Below are positions 9,607 through 18,610 of a stretch of DNA of 64,000 nucleotides, piece by piece (position 1 is the stretch's first letter; each line of letters starts with the position of its first letter). Under the pieces are notes generated by a model, which saw only the letters and a list, made by a program, of their open reading frames with translations, was not told where the DNA came from and searched no databases. The stretch is from TK10-74A sp965217625 (lineage in GTDB: Bacteria > Chloroflexota > Dehalococcoidia > Bin125): assembly GCA_965217625.1 (NCBI GenBank), contig OZ244557.1, positions 1,054,001 to 1,118,000 of the forward strand, read 5' to 3'. A program made the translations under genes and the position numbers.

Positions 9607-11442
9607 TCAGGGTTCGAGCGTGACATCGATCTGGCTGCCGACCCGCACGTCGCCGTCGGAGACGATGAGGCGCGTCGCATAGTCGCCGGGCACGGTGGGC
9701 GTATTCCAGACGACCCAGCCGGCCGTGCCGGAGCCGGTCAGGTCGCCCGCCTCGACCTCCCAGACGGGGATGAACAGTTCCTCGTTGGGGCGCACCAGAT
9801 TGATCGTGCCGGACTCGAGGAACTGGGTGATGACGGGCCAGATGTTGGCATGCCCGGCGTCGGCAGAGACATCGTCGATCGCGATCCCGCCGAGCCGGAA
9901 CTCCTCGATCAGGTCCAGCTTGAAGGCCAGGCTGAAGCGGTTCTCGACCCAGACGGTGACGTTGTTCCCGGCCGCGTCCGGGTAGACGTAGGAGACCATG
10001 TTCGCGAAGCGGTCCCAGAAGATGCCGCTCGCGCCGCCGTCCTGGAAGATGTTGTCGCCCACCAGCCGCACGCGCTCGCCCGCGATGAGGGGGCCCGTCT
10101 CGCGCACGGCCAGGCGGGAGGCCAGCCCCAAGGCCACGCGCTGAGTCAGCACCTGCGTGCCGCTGAGGCTCTTCTGCACGCTGTGCGGGGAGACGGTGAG
10201 CAGGATCTTCTCGCGCGGCACGCGATTGAGTACCGCGGGCAGCGCCGCGACGAGGGACTCGCGGAAGATCGACTGGTCGCGCGGCGGCACCAGCTTGATC
10301 CGGTCGACGGCGGCGCCCAGCGCGGCCAGGTCGTAGGCGCCCAGGTTGAGGCCGCTGGCGTCGCGGGTGGGGAGGGGGACGCTGACCATGATGCCGCGGT
10401 CGTCGCGGTGCAGCTGGTCGGCGAGCTCGGTGATGAACTCCGTGAACTCCTCGCGCAGGGGGGCGGCGATGAACTGGTAGTCGATGTCGACGCCGTCGAA
10501 GCGGCCGGTCTGCACCATCAGCAGGATGTTGTTCTTGTGCTGACGGCGGAGTTGCTCCGAGGCCAGCACGGTGTTGATCGTGTCTGCGTCGGCCAGCTGC
10601 GCCAGGACCACGGGGTAGACCGCCTGCGTGATGCCGGGCGGCAGCGTCTCGACCTGCCCCAGCGACAGCAGGGAGCCGTCGCCGGCCGGGACGAAGCTGA
10701 TCGGATTGATGATCGTGATCGTGTTCGCGGCCTCGGGATGCAGCTCCTGCCCGGCCGGCAGTCGGCCGGTGACCATGTCGCGGAACTGCAGGCGGCGCAG
10801 GATGGCGACGTTCGCGGGCGCCGAGAGCACCTCCACGCTGGCGGCGGCGCCGTCGGCGGTGAGCAGCGCGGGGCCCAGCCGCTGCCAGGCGCCGTCGGTG
10901 AAGGTGTAGGCGCCCAGGTTGCGCTGGTCGTGGGTCTCGGCGTTGAGGCGCAGCGTGAGGACGTACGGCCCCAGCAGCGTGAAGGGAATCTCGACGCTGT
11001 AGATGGGGCTCACGGGGCGCAGGCTGTCCGGCACCTCGGGGATGCTGTCGAGCAGCGCGGCTGTGACGCCGGTGGTGGGCGTCAGCACGGTCACGGCCGC
11101 GACGGGCTGGCCGGCGGGCGCGCCGGCATCGGCGGCGGGATCGGCGGCGGCGGGATCGGCTTCGTCGTCGAGCAGGGCCAGCGGGGGCAGGAACAGCACC
11201 ACGATCGCGGCGGCCAAGCCCAGCGCCACGACGACGACGAGCAGCAGCCCGAGGTCGGGGCCGCGACGCCGTCCGCCCCTGCCGCCGCGCGGCGCGAAAC
11301 CCACATCCAGCGGCCCGCGCCGCGGGGGCGGTTCGGGCGGCGGGGGCGGTGGCGGCCGCCGGGGCGGCGCGCCGCGATCGTCGCGGCGGCGTCCGCGCCT
11401 GCGGTCGAAAGGGCCGTCGCCGGTGAAAGGGCCGTGGCTCAT
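9607..11442 (-). CDS. membrane-anchored GH18-like protein with altered catalytic motif
   Basis: This 611-residue protein has a Pro/Arg/Gly-rich cytoplasmic head, one transmembrane helix near residues 75-100, an extracellular beta-rich domain, and a C-terminal TIM-barrel-like region related to glycoside hydrolase family 18 proteins such as spore-cortex lytic SleL/YaaH. The segment FDGVDIDYQ matches the GH18 signature DxxDxDxE, but the catalytic glutamate is replaced by Gln323. I therefore expect glycan binding or a changed reaction rather than normal hydrolysis. A short beta domain follows to the C-terminus. It lies 52 bases downstream of the htrA-like gene and three bases before rsmD. Family assignment is moderate; function is open. 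Confidence 0.7.
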   Translation of the reverse strand: MSHGPFTGDGPFDRRRGRRRDDRGAPPRRPPPPPPPEPPPRRGPLDVGFAPRGGRGGRRRGPDLGLLLVVVVALGLAAAIVVLFLPPLALLDDEADPAAADPAADAGAPAGQPVAAVTVLTPTTGVTAALLDSIPEVPDSLRPVSPIYSVEIPFTLLGPYVLTLRLNAETHDQRNLGAYTFTDGAWQRLGPALLTADGAAASVEVLSAPANVAILRRLQFRDMVTGRLPAGQELHPEAANTITIINPISFVPAGDGSLLSLGQVETLPPGITQAVYPVVLAQLADADTINTVLASEQLRRQHKNNILLMVQTGRFDGVDIDYQFIAAPLREEFTEFITELADQLHRDDRGIMVSVPLPTRDASGLNLGAYDLAALGAAVDRIKLVPPRDQSIFRESLVAALPAVLNRVPREKILLTVSPHSVQKSLSGTQVLTQRVALGLASRLAVRETGPLIAGERVRLVGDNIFQDGGASGIFWDRFANMVSYVYPDAAGNNVTVWVENRFSLAFKLDLIEEFRLGGIAIDDVSADAGHANIWPVITQFLESGTINLVRPNEELFIPVWEVEAGDLTGSGTAGWVVWNTPTVPGDYATRLIVSDGDVRVGSQIDVTLEP

Positions 11443-11494
11443 GCTGTCCTTGTCGGCTCAGCCTACCGACTCCGGCCGCAAGATCGCAGCGTCG

Positions 11495-12607
11495 TCAGCG
11501 CCGCCTCCGCGTCGGCACCACTTCCACAACCTGCTCTTCGCCCTGCCGGTCGAGATAGACAACGTCCACGGGACGCCCCGGTTCCAATCGCTGCAGGACG
11601 TGGAAGTAGGGCGTCTCGGTCGTCACGGGGTAGCCGTTGAGGCTGAGGATGACCTCGCCCGGGCGGATGCCGGCATCGCCGAAGGCGCTGGAGCGCAACA
11701 ACTCGACGAGCAGGGCGCCCTCGGTCGCCGCCACCCCCACCTGGTCCGCGACGAATTCGTCCAGCGTGCGTTGCTCCACGACGCCGAAATCGGGGCGGGG
11801 GAAGTCGGCGCCGTCTTGGATGATGCGCGCGGCGATGGGCATGATGCGGTCGGTCGCCAGGGCGAAGCCGACCCCCTGGACGGTCTGCCCGTCGCGGGTG
11901 CTGGTCACGACCTGCGTGATGAGGCCGATGACCGCGCCGTCGCGGTCGAGCAGCGGTCCGCCGCTGTTGCCGGGGTTCACGGCGGCGTCGGTTTGGATGA
12001 AGTCCTGGCGGTCGCCGGCGGAGTTGATGAAGCGCGCCGTGGGGTTGCTGATGACCCCGCGCGTGAGGGAGGCGTCATTGCCGAGCGCGTTGCCGAAGGC
12101 GAGCACCGGATCGCCCACACGCAGCCCATCCGAGGAGGCGAAGCGCGCCGGGACGAGACCGGCCGCGTCGGTGCGGAGCACCGCGAGATCGGTAAACGGC
12201 GCGTCGTCGCCGACCACCGTTGCGAGCCGCGTGGTGCCGTCGGCGAAGTTCAACTCGATGCGGGCGGCGTCGCGCACGACGTGCTCGTTGGTGACGACGT
12301 GGCCCTGGTCATCGACGACGACGCCCGTGCCGATCGCGCCGCGGGAGGAGTCGGGGTCGGCGTACTCGGTGGTGATCAGGACGATGGAGGGGGCGATGGC
12401 CGCCATCAGGCCCTGGATGTCGTCGCGCAGCGCCGCGGCCTCGGCGGCCAGCAGCTGCGCGGTGCTGAGGCGATCGAGGTCCGCTTGCAGCGCGCCGACC
12501 GCCTGCTCGGTCTCCTCGTGATCGTGCAGGGCGAACACGACGATGAGCGCCCCCATGACGCCCGCCACCAACCCGGCAAGCAGGGAAGCAAGGAGGGTGA
12601 GTCGCAT
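11495..12607 (-). CDS. HtrA/DegP-like trypsin-fold serine protease with PDZ domain
   Basis: This 370-residue protein is a predicted envelope protease/chaperone. The N-terminus has a single hydrophobic helix (residues 3-25) that probably anchors it with the enzyme outside, followed by a short coiled-coil linker. The catalytic triad is visible: His109 in TNEHVV, Asp140 in FTDLAVLR and Ser215 in NPGNSGGPL. A PDZ domain occupies the last 90 residues, with GALLVELLRSSAF and IRPGEVILSLNGYPV. The ATG at 12607 was chosen because it gives the membrane helix directly; the open frame continues to 12709 without signal character. It is the first gene of the leftward cluster. Confidence 0.92.
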   Translation of the reverse strand: MRLTLLASLLAGLVAGVMGALIVVFALHDHEETEQAVGALQADLDRLSTAQLLAAEAAALRDDIQGLMAAIAPSIVLITTEYADPDSSRGAIGTGVVVDDQGHVVTNEHVVRDAARIELNFADGTTRLATVVGDDAPFTDLAVLRTDAAGLVPARFASSDGLRVGDPVLAFGNALGNDASLTRGVISNPTARFINSAGDRQDFIQTDAAVNPGNSGGPLLDRDGAVIGLITQVVTSTRDGQTVQGVGFALATDRIMPIAARIIQDGADFPRPDFGVVEQRTLDEFVADQVGVAATEGALLVELLRSSAFGDAGIRPGEVILSLNGYPVTTETPYFHVLQRLEPGRPVDVVYLDRQGEEQVVEVVPTRRRR

Positions 12608-12752
12608 ACTGCCATCGCTACGCGCGGACCGTCCGGCCGGTTGCCCCCGCCGGCGAGCGCCGCGGGGGTCCGCCGGTGTTATGCAATAGGGAAGTCTATC
12701 AGTCTCCACAGCGCCCAGGGGCGGCCGCGCAGCGCGCGACCGGCTCGCCCGG

Positions 12753-12788
12753 CCCGGCCCTCAGGTATAGCCCGGCCCTCAGGTATAG
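12753..12788 (+). repeat. two tandem 18-base units just upstream of greA
   Basis: The unit cccggccctcaggtatag occurs twice in direct tandem at 12753-12770 and 12771-12788. The second copy runs into TATAGT at 12784-12789, which resembles a sigma-70-type -10 box placed 57 bases before the greA start. The first copy gives a similar TATAGC. No good -35 box is seen, so promoter duplication is a suggestion only. Confidence 0.55.
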
Positions 12789-12845
12789 TTTGCGCAGATC
12801 AGCATTCGATCTGCGGGAGCGGCGCATCGCTGGGAGGAGCGGGAG

Positions 12846-13322
12846 ATGGCAGCCCAAAAGCCCGTGCCCGTGACCGCAGCCGGGCTGGCGCGCCTGCGCC
12901 TGGAGCTCGACGACCTGCGCATGAACAAGCGCCCGTCGGCGGCGGCGCTGATCCACGAGACGTTGGAGGAGTCCCCCGGCTCGCAGACCGACGGCGAGTA
13001 CGAAGGGGCGAAGAGCGAGCAGGCGTTCATCGAGGGGCGCATCCGCACGATCGAGGACATCCTGGCCAACGCGACGCTGATCGACGAGGCCGGGGCGCAC
13101 GCCTCCGACATCGTGCATGTGGGCGCGACCGTCACGGTGCAGATGGGCCATAAGCAGCAGCGCTTCACCATCGTGGGGATGCCGGAGGTGGACCCGGCGC
13201 ACGGCTTCGTCAGCGACGAGTCGCCGGTCGGGCAGGCGCTGCTGGGGCGCCGCGCCGGCGAAACCGTGGAGGTGGCGGCGCCCGCCGGCCCGATCACGAT
13301 CGAGATCCAGTCGATCGACTAG
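12846..13322 (+). CDS. greA: transcription elongation factor GreA/GreB family
   Basis: GreA inserts its coiled-coil tip into the RNA polymerase secondary channel and stimulates cleavage of backtracked transcripts. The 158-residue protein has the N-terminal coiled coil (about 10-75) with the acidic tip and helix DGEYEGAKSEQAFIEGRIRTIE, and the C-terminal FKBP-like domain with VGATVTVQ and SDESPVGQALLGRRAGETVEV. The tip carries Asp/Glu residues needed for cleavage. It lies 44 bases before lysS, a gene order known from many bacteria, and probably shares its transcript. The start has GGAG seven bases upstream. Confidence 0.94.
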   Translation: MAAQKPVPVTAAGLARLRLELDDLRMNKRPSAAALIHETLEESPGSQTDGEYEGAKSEQAFIEGRIRTIEDILANATLIDEAGAHASDIVHVGATVTVQMGHKQQRFTIVGMPEVDPAHGFVSDESPVGQALLGRRAGETVEVAAPAGPITIEIQSID

Positions 13323-13366
13323 GGCGGGCGTGGCCGGAGAGCTAGGTACGTCCATGGCAGCGTCCC

Positions 13367-14881
13367 ATGTCTGAGCGGCGGTCCACGCCCGACAAGCCCA
13401 GCGAGCGCCTGCTCGACCTGCGCCGGCAGCGTCGCGAGAAGGCGGACGCGCTGCGTGCGGCCGGGATCGACCCGTACCCCGCCCGCGGCGGCGGACCGCT
13501 GACGCGCATCGCGGAGGCGCGGGCCCAATTCGAGGCGGCGGAGGCCGCGCAGGCCACGGACGGCGTGCCGCCGTCGCGGGTGGCGGGCCGGATCACGAAT
13601 CTGCGCCACCTGGGCAAGCTGGCGTTCCTCGACCTGCGCGACGGCTCGGGCACGATCCAGATCATGTGCCGCCGCAACCGGCTGGGCGACGACTGGCCGC
13701 TGCTCGGGTCCTGCGACCTGGGCGACTTCATCGAGGCGGCCGGCGCGCTGATGCGCACGCGGACGGGCGAGGTGTCGGTCGACGCGTCGGAGCTGCGACT
13801 GCTGACCAAGTCGCTGCGGCCGCCGCCGGAGAAGTTCCACGGCTTGCAGGACGTGGAGGCGCGCTACCGGCAGCGGTACCTCGACCTGCAGGCGAACGAC
13901 GACTCGCGGGCGGTGCTGGTGCAGCGCTCGCGGATCGTGGCGGCCGTGCGGCGCTTCATGGAGTCGCGGAGGTTCCTGGAGGTCGAGACGCCGGTACTCC
14001 AATCCGAGGCGGGCGGGGCGGCGGCGCGGCCCTTCGCGACGCACCTGAACGCGCTCGGTGAGGAGCGCTACCTGCGCATCGCGCTGGAGTTGCACCTCAA
14101 GCGGCTCATCGTGGGCGGGCTGGACCGCGTCTACGAGCTGGGGCGCATCTTCCGCAACGAGGGCACCTCGACGCAGCACAATCCCGAGTTCACGATGCTG
14201 GAGTCGTACCAAGCCTACGCTGACTACCAGGACGTGGCGCGGATGGTGGAGGACCTCGTCGCGACGGTGGCGCAGGAGGTGCTGGGGTCGACATCGGTGC
14301 AGTTCGGCGCGGAGCGGATCGACTTCGCGCCCCCGTGGCGGCGGCTGACGATGCGCGCGGCGCTGCAGGAGTACGCCGGCGTCGACTTCTTCAACTACCG
14401 GGACGTGGCGTCGATGACGGCGCTGCTCGAGGAGAAGCGCATCCCCGTCCCGGCCAACGCGGGCTGGGGCAAGCTGCTCGACGCGCTGGTCTCCGCGACG
14501 GTGCAGCCGCGGCTCATCCAGCCGGCGTTCCTGCTGGACTATCCCGTCGAGATCTCGCCGCTGGCCAAGCGCCGGGCCGATGATCCGTCGCTGGTGGAGC
14601 GCTTCGAGGTCTTCGCGGCCGGCCGGGAGCTGGGCAACGCCTACAGCGAGTTGAACGACCCCATCGACCAGCGGGAGCGCTTCGCGACGCAGGTCGCGCT
14701 GGCGCGCGCGGGCGACGACGAGGCGGAGTTGGTGGACGAGGACTTCCTGGTCGCGCTGGAGCACGGCATGCCGCCGACGGGCGGGCTGGGGCTGGGCATC
14801 GACCGCTTGGTCATGCTGCTGACGAATTCGGAGTCGATCCGGGACGTGATCCTGTTCCCGCTGCTGCGACGGCGTGTGTAG
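13367..14881 (+). CDS. lysS: lysyl-tRNA synthetase, class II
   Basis: This class IIb synthetase charges tRNA-Lys. The 504-residue length is normal. An OB-fold anticodon-binding domain (VAGRITNLRHLGKLAFLDLRD, about residues 65-90) is followed by the catalytic core with motif 2 at RNEGTSTQHNPEFTMLE and motif 3 at GLGLGIDRLVMLLT near residue 480. The lysine-specific ELGNAYSELNDP segment is present. It follows greA and its stop codon overlaps the GTG start of the first lipoprotein gene. No pyrrolysine-type or class I LysRS is seen. Confidence 0.97.
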   Translation: MSERRSTPDKPSERLLDLRRQRREKADALRAAGIDPYPARGGGPLTRIAEARAQFEAAEAAQATDGVPPSRVAGRITNLRHLGKLAFLDLRDGSGTIQIMCRRNRLGDDWPLLGSCDLGDFIEAAGALMRTRTGEVSVDASELRLLTKSLRPPPEKFHGLQDVEARYRQRYLDLQANDDSRAVLVQRSRIVAAVRRFMESRRFLEVETPVLQSEAGGAAARPFATHLNALGEERYLRIALELHLKRLIVGGLDRVYELGRIFRNEGTSTQHNPEFTMLESYQAYADYQDVARMVEDLVATVAQEVLGSTSVQFGAERIDFAPPWRRLTMRAALQEYAGVDFFNYRDVASMTALLEEKRIPVPANAGWGKLLDALVSATVQPRLIQPAFLLDYPVEISPLAKRRADDPSLVERFEVFAAGRELGNAYSELNDPIDQRERFATQVALARAGDDEAELVDEDFLVALEHGMPPTGGLGLGIDRLVMLLTNSESIRDVILFPLLRRRV

Positions 14882-15803
14882 GGCGACGGGCCTGCCGGCC
14901 CTGCTGGTCGCGACGGTCCTGCTGGCGGCGACCGCGCTGGCCGGCTGCGGCGGCGGCGACGGCGATCGCGTCGCCGGGTTGGAGGCAGCGCTGGCGGGGG
15001 CAGCGGACGAGGCGGAGCAGGCGCACGCGGCCCGCCGCACGGCCGAGGTCGCCGCGCAGGCGGCAGCGACCGACGCACTGGAACTCCAGAGCGAACTCGA
15101 GCAGTTGGCGGAGGCGACCGCGCTCCGCGATGCCGAGGTGGCGGATCTGGCCGCCCAGATCGCGGCCGCCCGCGAGGATCTCGACGCGGCCGAGGCGCGC
15201 ATCCTGGCGCTGGGTGGCGTCGCGACGGCGGCGGCGCCCGCGGCGGGCGAGTTCGCCTCGCGGGAGCTGCTGGCGTCGATCGTGCTGGGCCCGGCCGATC
15301 TGCCCCCCGGCGTGACGGTCGCGGCGGAACTCTATCGAACGGAGGCGGAGTCCGGCTTCGCGGAACTCACGTGGCAGTTCGACCCGGGCGAGGCGCGCCT
15401 CGGCGCCGCGACGCTGCTGGGCTTCGCGGCCTCGGCCACCGCGTACATCGAGCAGGGGGGGTCGCTGGGCGCGCCGCAGACGGTGCGCGACGCCCTGGCC
15501 CGCGACCCGGCGCAGTTCTTCGAGTTCACGGCGCGCGCGGCGGGCCTGGGGCTGGCCGGCGCCACGGCCGTGGAGACCGTCGAACTGCCCGGCCGGATCG
15601 GGGACGCCAGCGTCACCTGGCTGATGACCGCCGGCACGTCGCTGGGGCCGGCGACGGCGGCCTACGCGCTCGTCGTGGTGGGACCGTACGTGGGCACCGT
15701 GACGATCCTGACGCTGGAATCGGACTTGGACGCGGCCGCAGTCGCCTGGCTGCTGGAGGTGTTCGCGTTGAAACTGGCGACCGCGCCGGGGCTGTCGCAA
15801 TGA
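14874..15803 (+). CDS. coiled-coil lipoprotein, first of a tandem pair
   Basis: This is an unrecognised 309-residue predicted lipoprotein. It starts with GTG inside the end of lysS, then has a hydrophobic signal ending in the lipobox LAGC at Cys24, an Ala/Glu-rich coiled coil from about 30 to 105, and a globular C-terminal domain with VTWLMTAGTSLGPATAAYALVVVG. The next gene has the same plan and a recognisably similar C-terminal segment, so the pair arose by duplication. It should sit on the outer side of the cytoplasmic membrane. Translational coupling to lysS is suggested by the overlap, but a functional link to tRNA charging is not implied. Function unknown. Confidence 0.75.
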   Translation: MCRATGLPALLVATVLLAATALAGCGGGDGDRVAGLEAALAGAADEAEQAHAARRTAEVAAQAAATDALELQSELEQLAEATALRDAEVADLAAQIAAAREDLDAAEARILALGGVATAAAPAAGEFASRELLASIVLGPADLPPGVTVAAELYRTEAESGFAELTWQFDPGEARLGAATLLGFAASATAYIEQGGSLGAPQTVRDALARDPAQFFEFTARAAGLGLAGATAVETVELPGRIGDASVTWLMTAGTSLGPATAAYALVVVGPYVGTVTILTLESDLDAAAVAWLLEVFALKLATAPGLSQ

Positions 15804-16810
15804 CCCGGCCATGGCGGGCCGGGCTGCTCCTCGTCGCGCTGGCGGCGATCGCGGCCGGGGCGTGCGGCGACGGCGACCGCGTGCGGGAACTAGAAGCCGA
15901 TCTGGCGGGCGTACGACAGCAGGTCCACGTCGCGGAACGCGATGCCCGGGCCGCCGAGGGCGCGACCGAGCTGTTCAGGGCGGACGCGGATGATCTGTCG
16001 CGCGAGATCGGCGCGCTGGAGGCGGACCTCGCGGAGCGGGAGGGGGAGGTCGAGGCGCTACGGCAGGAGTTCGATCGTGCGACGGCGGCGCTGGGGACCG
16101 CGCGAGCGCGCGCCGAGGTATTGGCGGCGCTGCCCGATCCGCCTCCCCTGCCGCCGCTGCCGACGGCGGCCCCGGTCGAGGCCGCGCCCGACTCGCCCCC
16201 CGCCGAGGCGGAGCAGGAGACGGAGGCGGCGGCGGAGCAGTACGCGTCGGAGGAGACGCTGGCGGCGCTGACGATGGACGTGGCCGATCTGGGCGCGGAC
16301 GCCGTCGTGCTCGAGGAGCGGTACGCGATCGCCGAGGAGGGCGGGCTGGCGGAGTTCCTGCGCCGCTTCGAGGGAGCGGCCATCGGCCCGGGCGAGTCCC
16401 GGCCGCGGGGGCTGGGGCTGTCGACGAGCGCCTACCTTGACGCGGCGCGGGCGCAGGCCGTGGTGGCGAGCGCGCGACCATGGCTCGAGGAGAACGGTCA
16501 GGCGTTCTTCGAACTCACGCTGGCGACGGCCCTGGGGCCGGACGCCGGCGAGGTGACGCTGGTCGAGGCGGGGGAGATCCCGTTCCAGGCCGGCGACGTC
16601 AGCCTCGTCTGGACGATGACCGGAGAGTCGGCGGAGGGGCCAGTCTCGGCGCTATTCGGGTTCGTCGTCGTGGGCAGGCTGGCGGGGTCGGCCAGCGTGG
16701 TCGCCATGGATGGCGAGGTCGCCCTGGGGGATGCGCTATCGCTGCTGGGGGCGATCGCCAGCCGTCTGCGGGACGCCCCCGTCGAGCTGCGGGAGGGGGT
16801 GGCGCCATGA
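15800..16810 (+). CDS. coiled-coil lipoprotein, second of a tandem pair
   Basis: This is an unrecognised 336-residue predicted lipoprotein paralogous to the preceding gene. Its ATG overlaps the upstream TGA. The signal segment ends in an AGAC-type lipobox with Cys near position 22, then comes a coiled coil (to about residue 100), a Pro/Ala/Glu-rich linker and a C-terminal domain with GDVSLVWTMTGESAEGPVSALFGFVVVG that aligns with the end of its neighbour. The linker is longer than in the first copy. Both copies are in the same transcript as the nudix gene, whose start overlaps this stop. Function unknown; an envelope-associated binding or structural role is a guess. Confidence 0.75.
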   Translation: MTRPWRAGLLLVALAAIAAGACGDGDRVRELEADLAGVRQQVHVAERDARAAEGATELFRADADDLSREIGALEADLAEREGEVEALRQEFDRATAALGTARARAEVLAALPDPPPLPPLPTAAPVEAAPDSPPAEAEQETEAAAEQYASEETLAALTMDVADLGADAVVLEERYAIAEEGGLAEFLRRFEGAAIGPGESRPRGLGLSTSAYLDAARAQAVVASARPWLEENGQAFFELTLATALGPDAGEVTLVEAGEIPFQAGDVSLVWTMTGESAEGPVSALFGFVVVGRLAGSASVVAMDGEVALGDALSLLGAIASRLRDAPVELREGVAP

Positions 16811-17286
16811 TCCGGCACTGCACGGTCACGGCATTCGTCTGCGAGCGCGGCGCGACGCTGCTGCACTGGCACGCGGGCAACGGCATGTGGCTGCCGCCCG
16901 GCGGGCACGTCGAGGCGGACGAGGACCCGATCCAGGCGGTGCATCGGGAGGTGCGGGAGGAGACCGGCCTGACGGTCGCGGTGCTGCCGACGGCGGCCTC
17001 CTTCGACTACGCCGAGCCGCCGCAACTGCCGCCCCCGGTGACGATCATGGTCGAGGACATCGCCGGTCATCCCGTCGACGGGCCGCACCAGCACATCGAT
17101 TCCGTCTACTTCACGCGCCCGGCGCCGTCCGGCCAGCCGATCCGGGCTGGCTGGACCTGGGTCAGCGCGGGCGCCTTGCGTGAGAACCGCCCACTGCCCA
17201 CCCTGCCCGATGACCGACCGGTCGAGATCGCCGAAGATGTACGAGTGCTGGGGCTGGCGGCGATCGAGCGGGCGCTGGACGGCTAG
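16807..17286 (+). CDS. Nudix hydrolase
   Basis: This 159-residue protein hydrolyses a nucleoside-diphosphate-linked substrate that the sequence does not identify. The Nudix box is complete: GHVEADEDPIQAVHREVREETGL fits GX5EX7REUXEEXGU, at about residues 34-56, preceded by GMWLPPGG. ATGA overlap with the upstream lipoprotein gene suggests translational coupling. The product is followed by serS after 12 bases. A housecleaning role is typical of stand-alone Nudix proteins; nothing here is more specific. Confidence 0.9.
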   Translation: MIRHCTVTAFVCERGATLLHWHAGNGMWLPPGGHVEADEDPIQAVHREVREETGLTVAVLPTAASFDYAEPPQLPPPVTIMVEDIAGHPVDGPHQHIDSVYFTRPAPSGQPIRAGWTWVSAGALRENRPLPTLPDDRPVEIAEDVRVLGLAAIERALDG

Positions 17287-17298
17287 GGGGAGATCGAC

Positions 17299-18585
17299 GT
17301 GCTCTCGATACAGTGGATCCGCGAGGCGCCGGACGAGGTCCGCGAGATGCTCGCGCGCCGGGGCGCAACGGCGCCGGTGGACGAGGTGCTGGCGCTCGAC
17401 GGGGAGCGGCGGTCGATCCTGACGGAGGTCGAGCAGCTCAAGGCGCAGCGTAATCAGGCGGGCAAGGCGATCGGCCGGGCCCGCGACGCGGCGGCGCGCG
17501 ACGCGCTGATCGCGGCCCAGCGGGCGGGGGCCGGGCGCATCGACGCGCTGGACGAGCGCCGGCGCGCCGTCGACGCGCAGCTGCACGACCTGCTGGCGCA
17601 GTTCCCGAACCGCCTGCACCCGGACACGCCCGACGGTCGCGGCGAGGCGGACAACCCGGTGCTGCGGACGGTGGGGCTGCCGCGGGCCTTCGGCTTCGCG
17701 CCCAAGCCGCACTGGGAGATCGGCGCGGCGCTGCGCATCCTCGAGATCGAGCGCGCGGCGGCGATGGCGGGGTCGCGGATGTACGCCCTCCGGGGCCAGG
17801 GGGCGCGGCTGCAGCGGGCGCTGATCAACCACCTGTTGGAGCAGAACGAGGAGGCGGGCTACGAGTCCTGGTACCTGCCCAATCTGGTCCGCGCGGAGGC
17901 GATGTTCGCGTCGGGCCAGCTGCCCAAGTTCCACGACAACCTGTACCGCGACGCCGAGGAGGACTTCTACCTGGTGCCCACGGCGGAGGTCCCGCTGACC
18001 AGCCTGCATCGCGACGAGATCCTCGACGCGGCGGCGCTGCCGCTGCGCTACACGGCGCACACGCCCTGCTACCGCCGCGAGAAGATGAGCGCCGGCCGGG
18101 ACGTGCGGGGGATCAAACGGGTGCATCAGTTCGAGAAGGTCGAGATGTACCAGTTCACGACGCCGGAGGGGTCGGCGGCGGCGCTCGAGGAGATGGTCGC
18201 GCACGCCGAAGGGCTGCTGGCGGGACTGGGGCTGACCTATCGCGTGTTGCAGCTCTGCAGCGCCGATCTCGGATTCAGCGCCGCGATCTCGTTCGACCTG
18301 GAAGTCTGGGCGCCGGGCGCGGCGGAATGGCTGGAGGTGAGCAGCATCAGCAACTGCCTGGACTTCCAGGCGCGGCGGGCGAACACCCGCTACCGGCCCG
18401 AGGGCAGGGCGCCGACGAGGTTCGTGCACACGCTCAACGGCAGCAGCTTCGGCATGACGCGGGTGCTGGCGGCGATCCTGGAGACGTACCAGCGCGAGGA
18501 CGGGGGGGTGGACGTGCCCGACGCGCTACAGCATCGCATGGGGCGGCTGATGCAGATCGAGCCGCCCGCGGTCGCGGGCGGATGA
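17299..18585 (+). CDS. serS: seryl-tRNA synthetase
   Basis: SerRS charges tRNA-Ser and also tRNA-Sec, which matters here because this genome encodes a selenoprotein (58792-59958). The 428-residue protein has the long N-terminal tRNA-binding coiled coil (about 30-100), then the class II core with motif 2 around YRREKMSAGRDVRGIKRVHQFEK and motif 3 NGSSFGMTRVLAAILE near residue 375. The start is GTG with GGGGGAG six bases upstream. It follows the nudix gene closely and is probably in the greA-lysS transcript. Confidence 0.97.
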   Translation: MLSIQWIREAPDEVREMLARRGATAPVDEVLALDGERRSILTEVEQLKAQRNQAGKAIGRARDAAARDALIAAQRAGAGRIDALDERRRAVDAQLHDLLAQFPNRLHPDTPDGRGEADNPVLRTVGLPRAFGFAPKPHWEIGAALRILEIERAAAMAGSRMYALRGQGARLQRALINHLLEQNEEAGYESWYLPNLVRAEAMFASGQLPKFHDNLYRDAEEDFYLVPTAEVPLTSLHRDEILDAAALPLRYTAHTPCYRREKMSAGRDVRGIKRVHQFEKVEMYQFTTPEGSAAALEEMVAHAEGLLAGLGLTYRVLQLCSADLGFSAAISFDLEVWAPGAAEWLEVSSISNCLDFQARRANTRYRPEGRAPTRFVHTLNGSSFGMTRVLAAILETYQREDGGVDVPDALQHRMGRLMQIEPPAVAGG

Positions 18586-18610
18586 CGCCCCCGCGACGGG
18601 CCCGCGCGCG

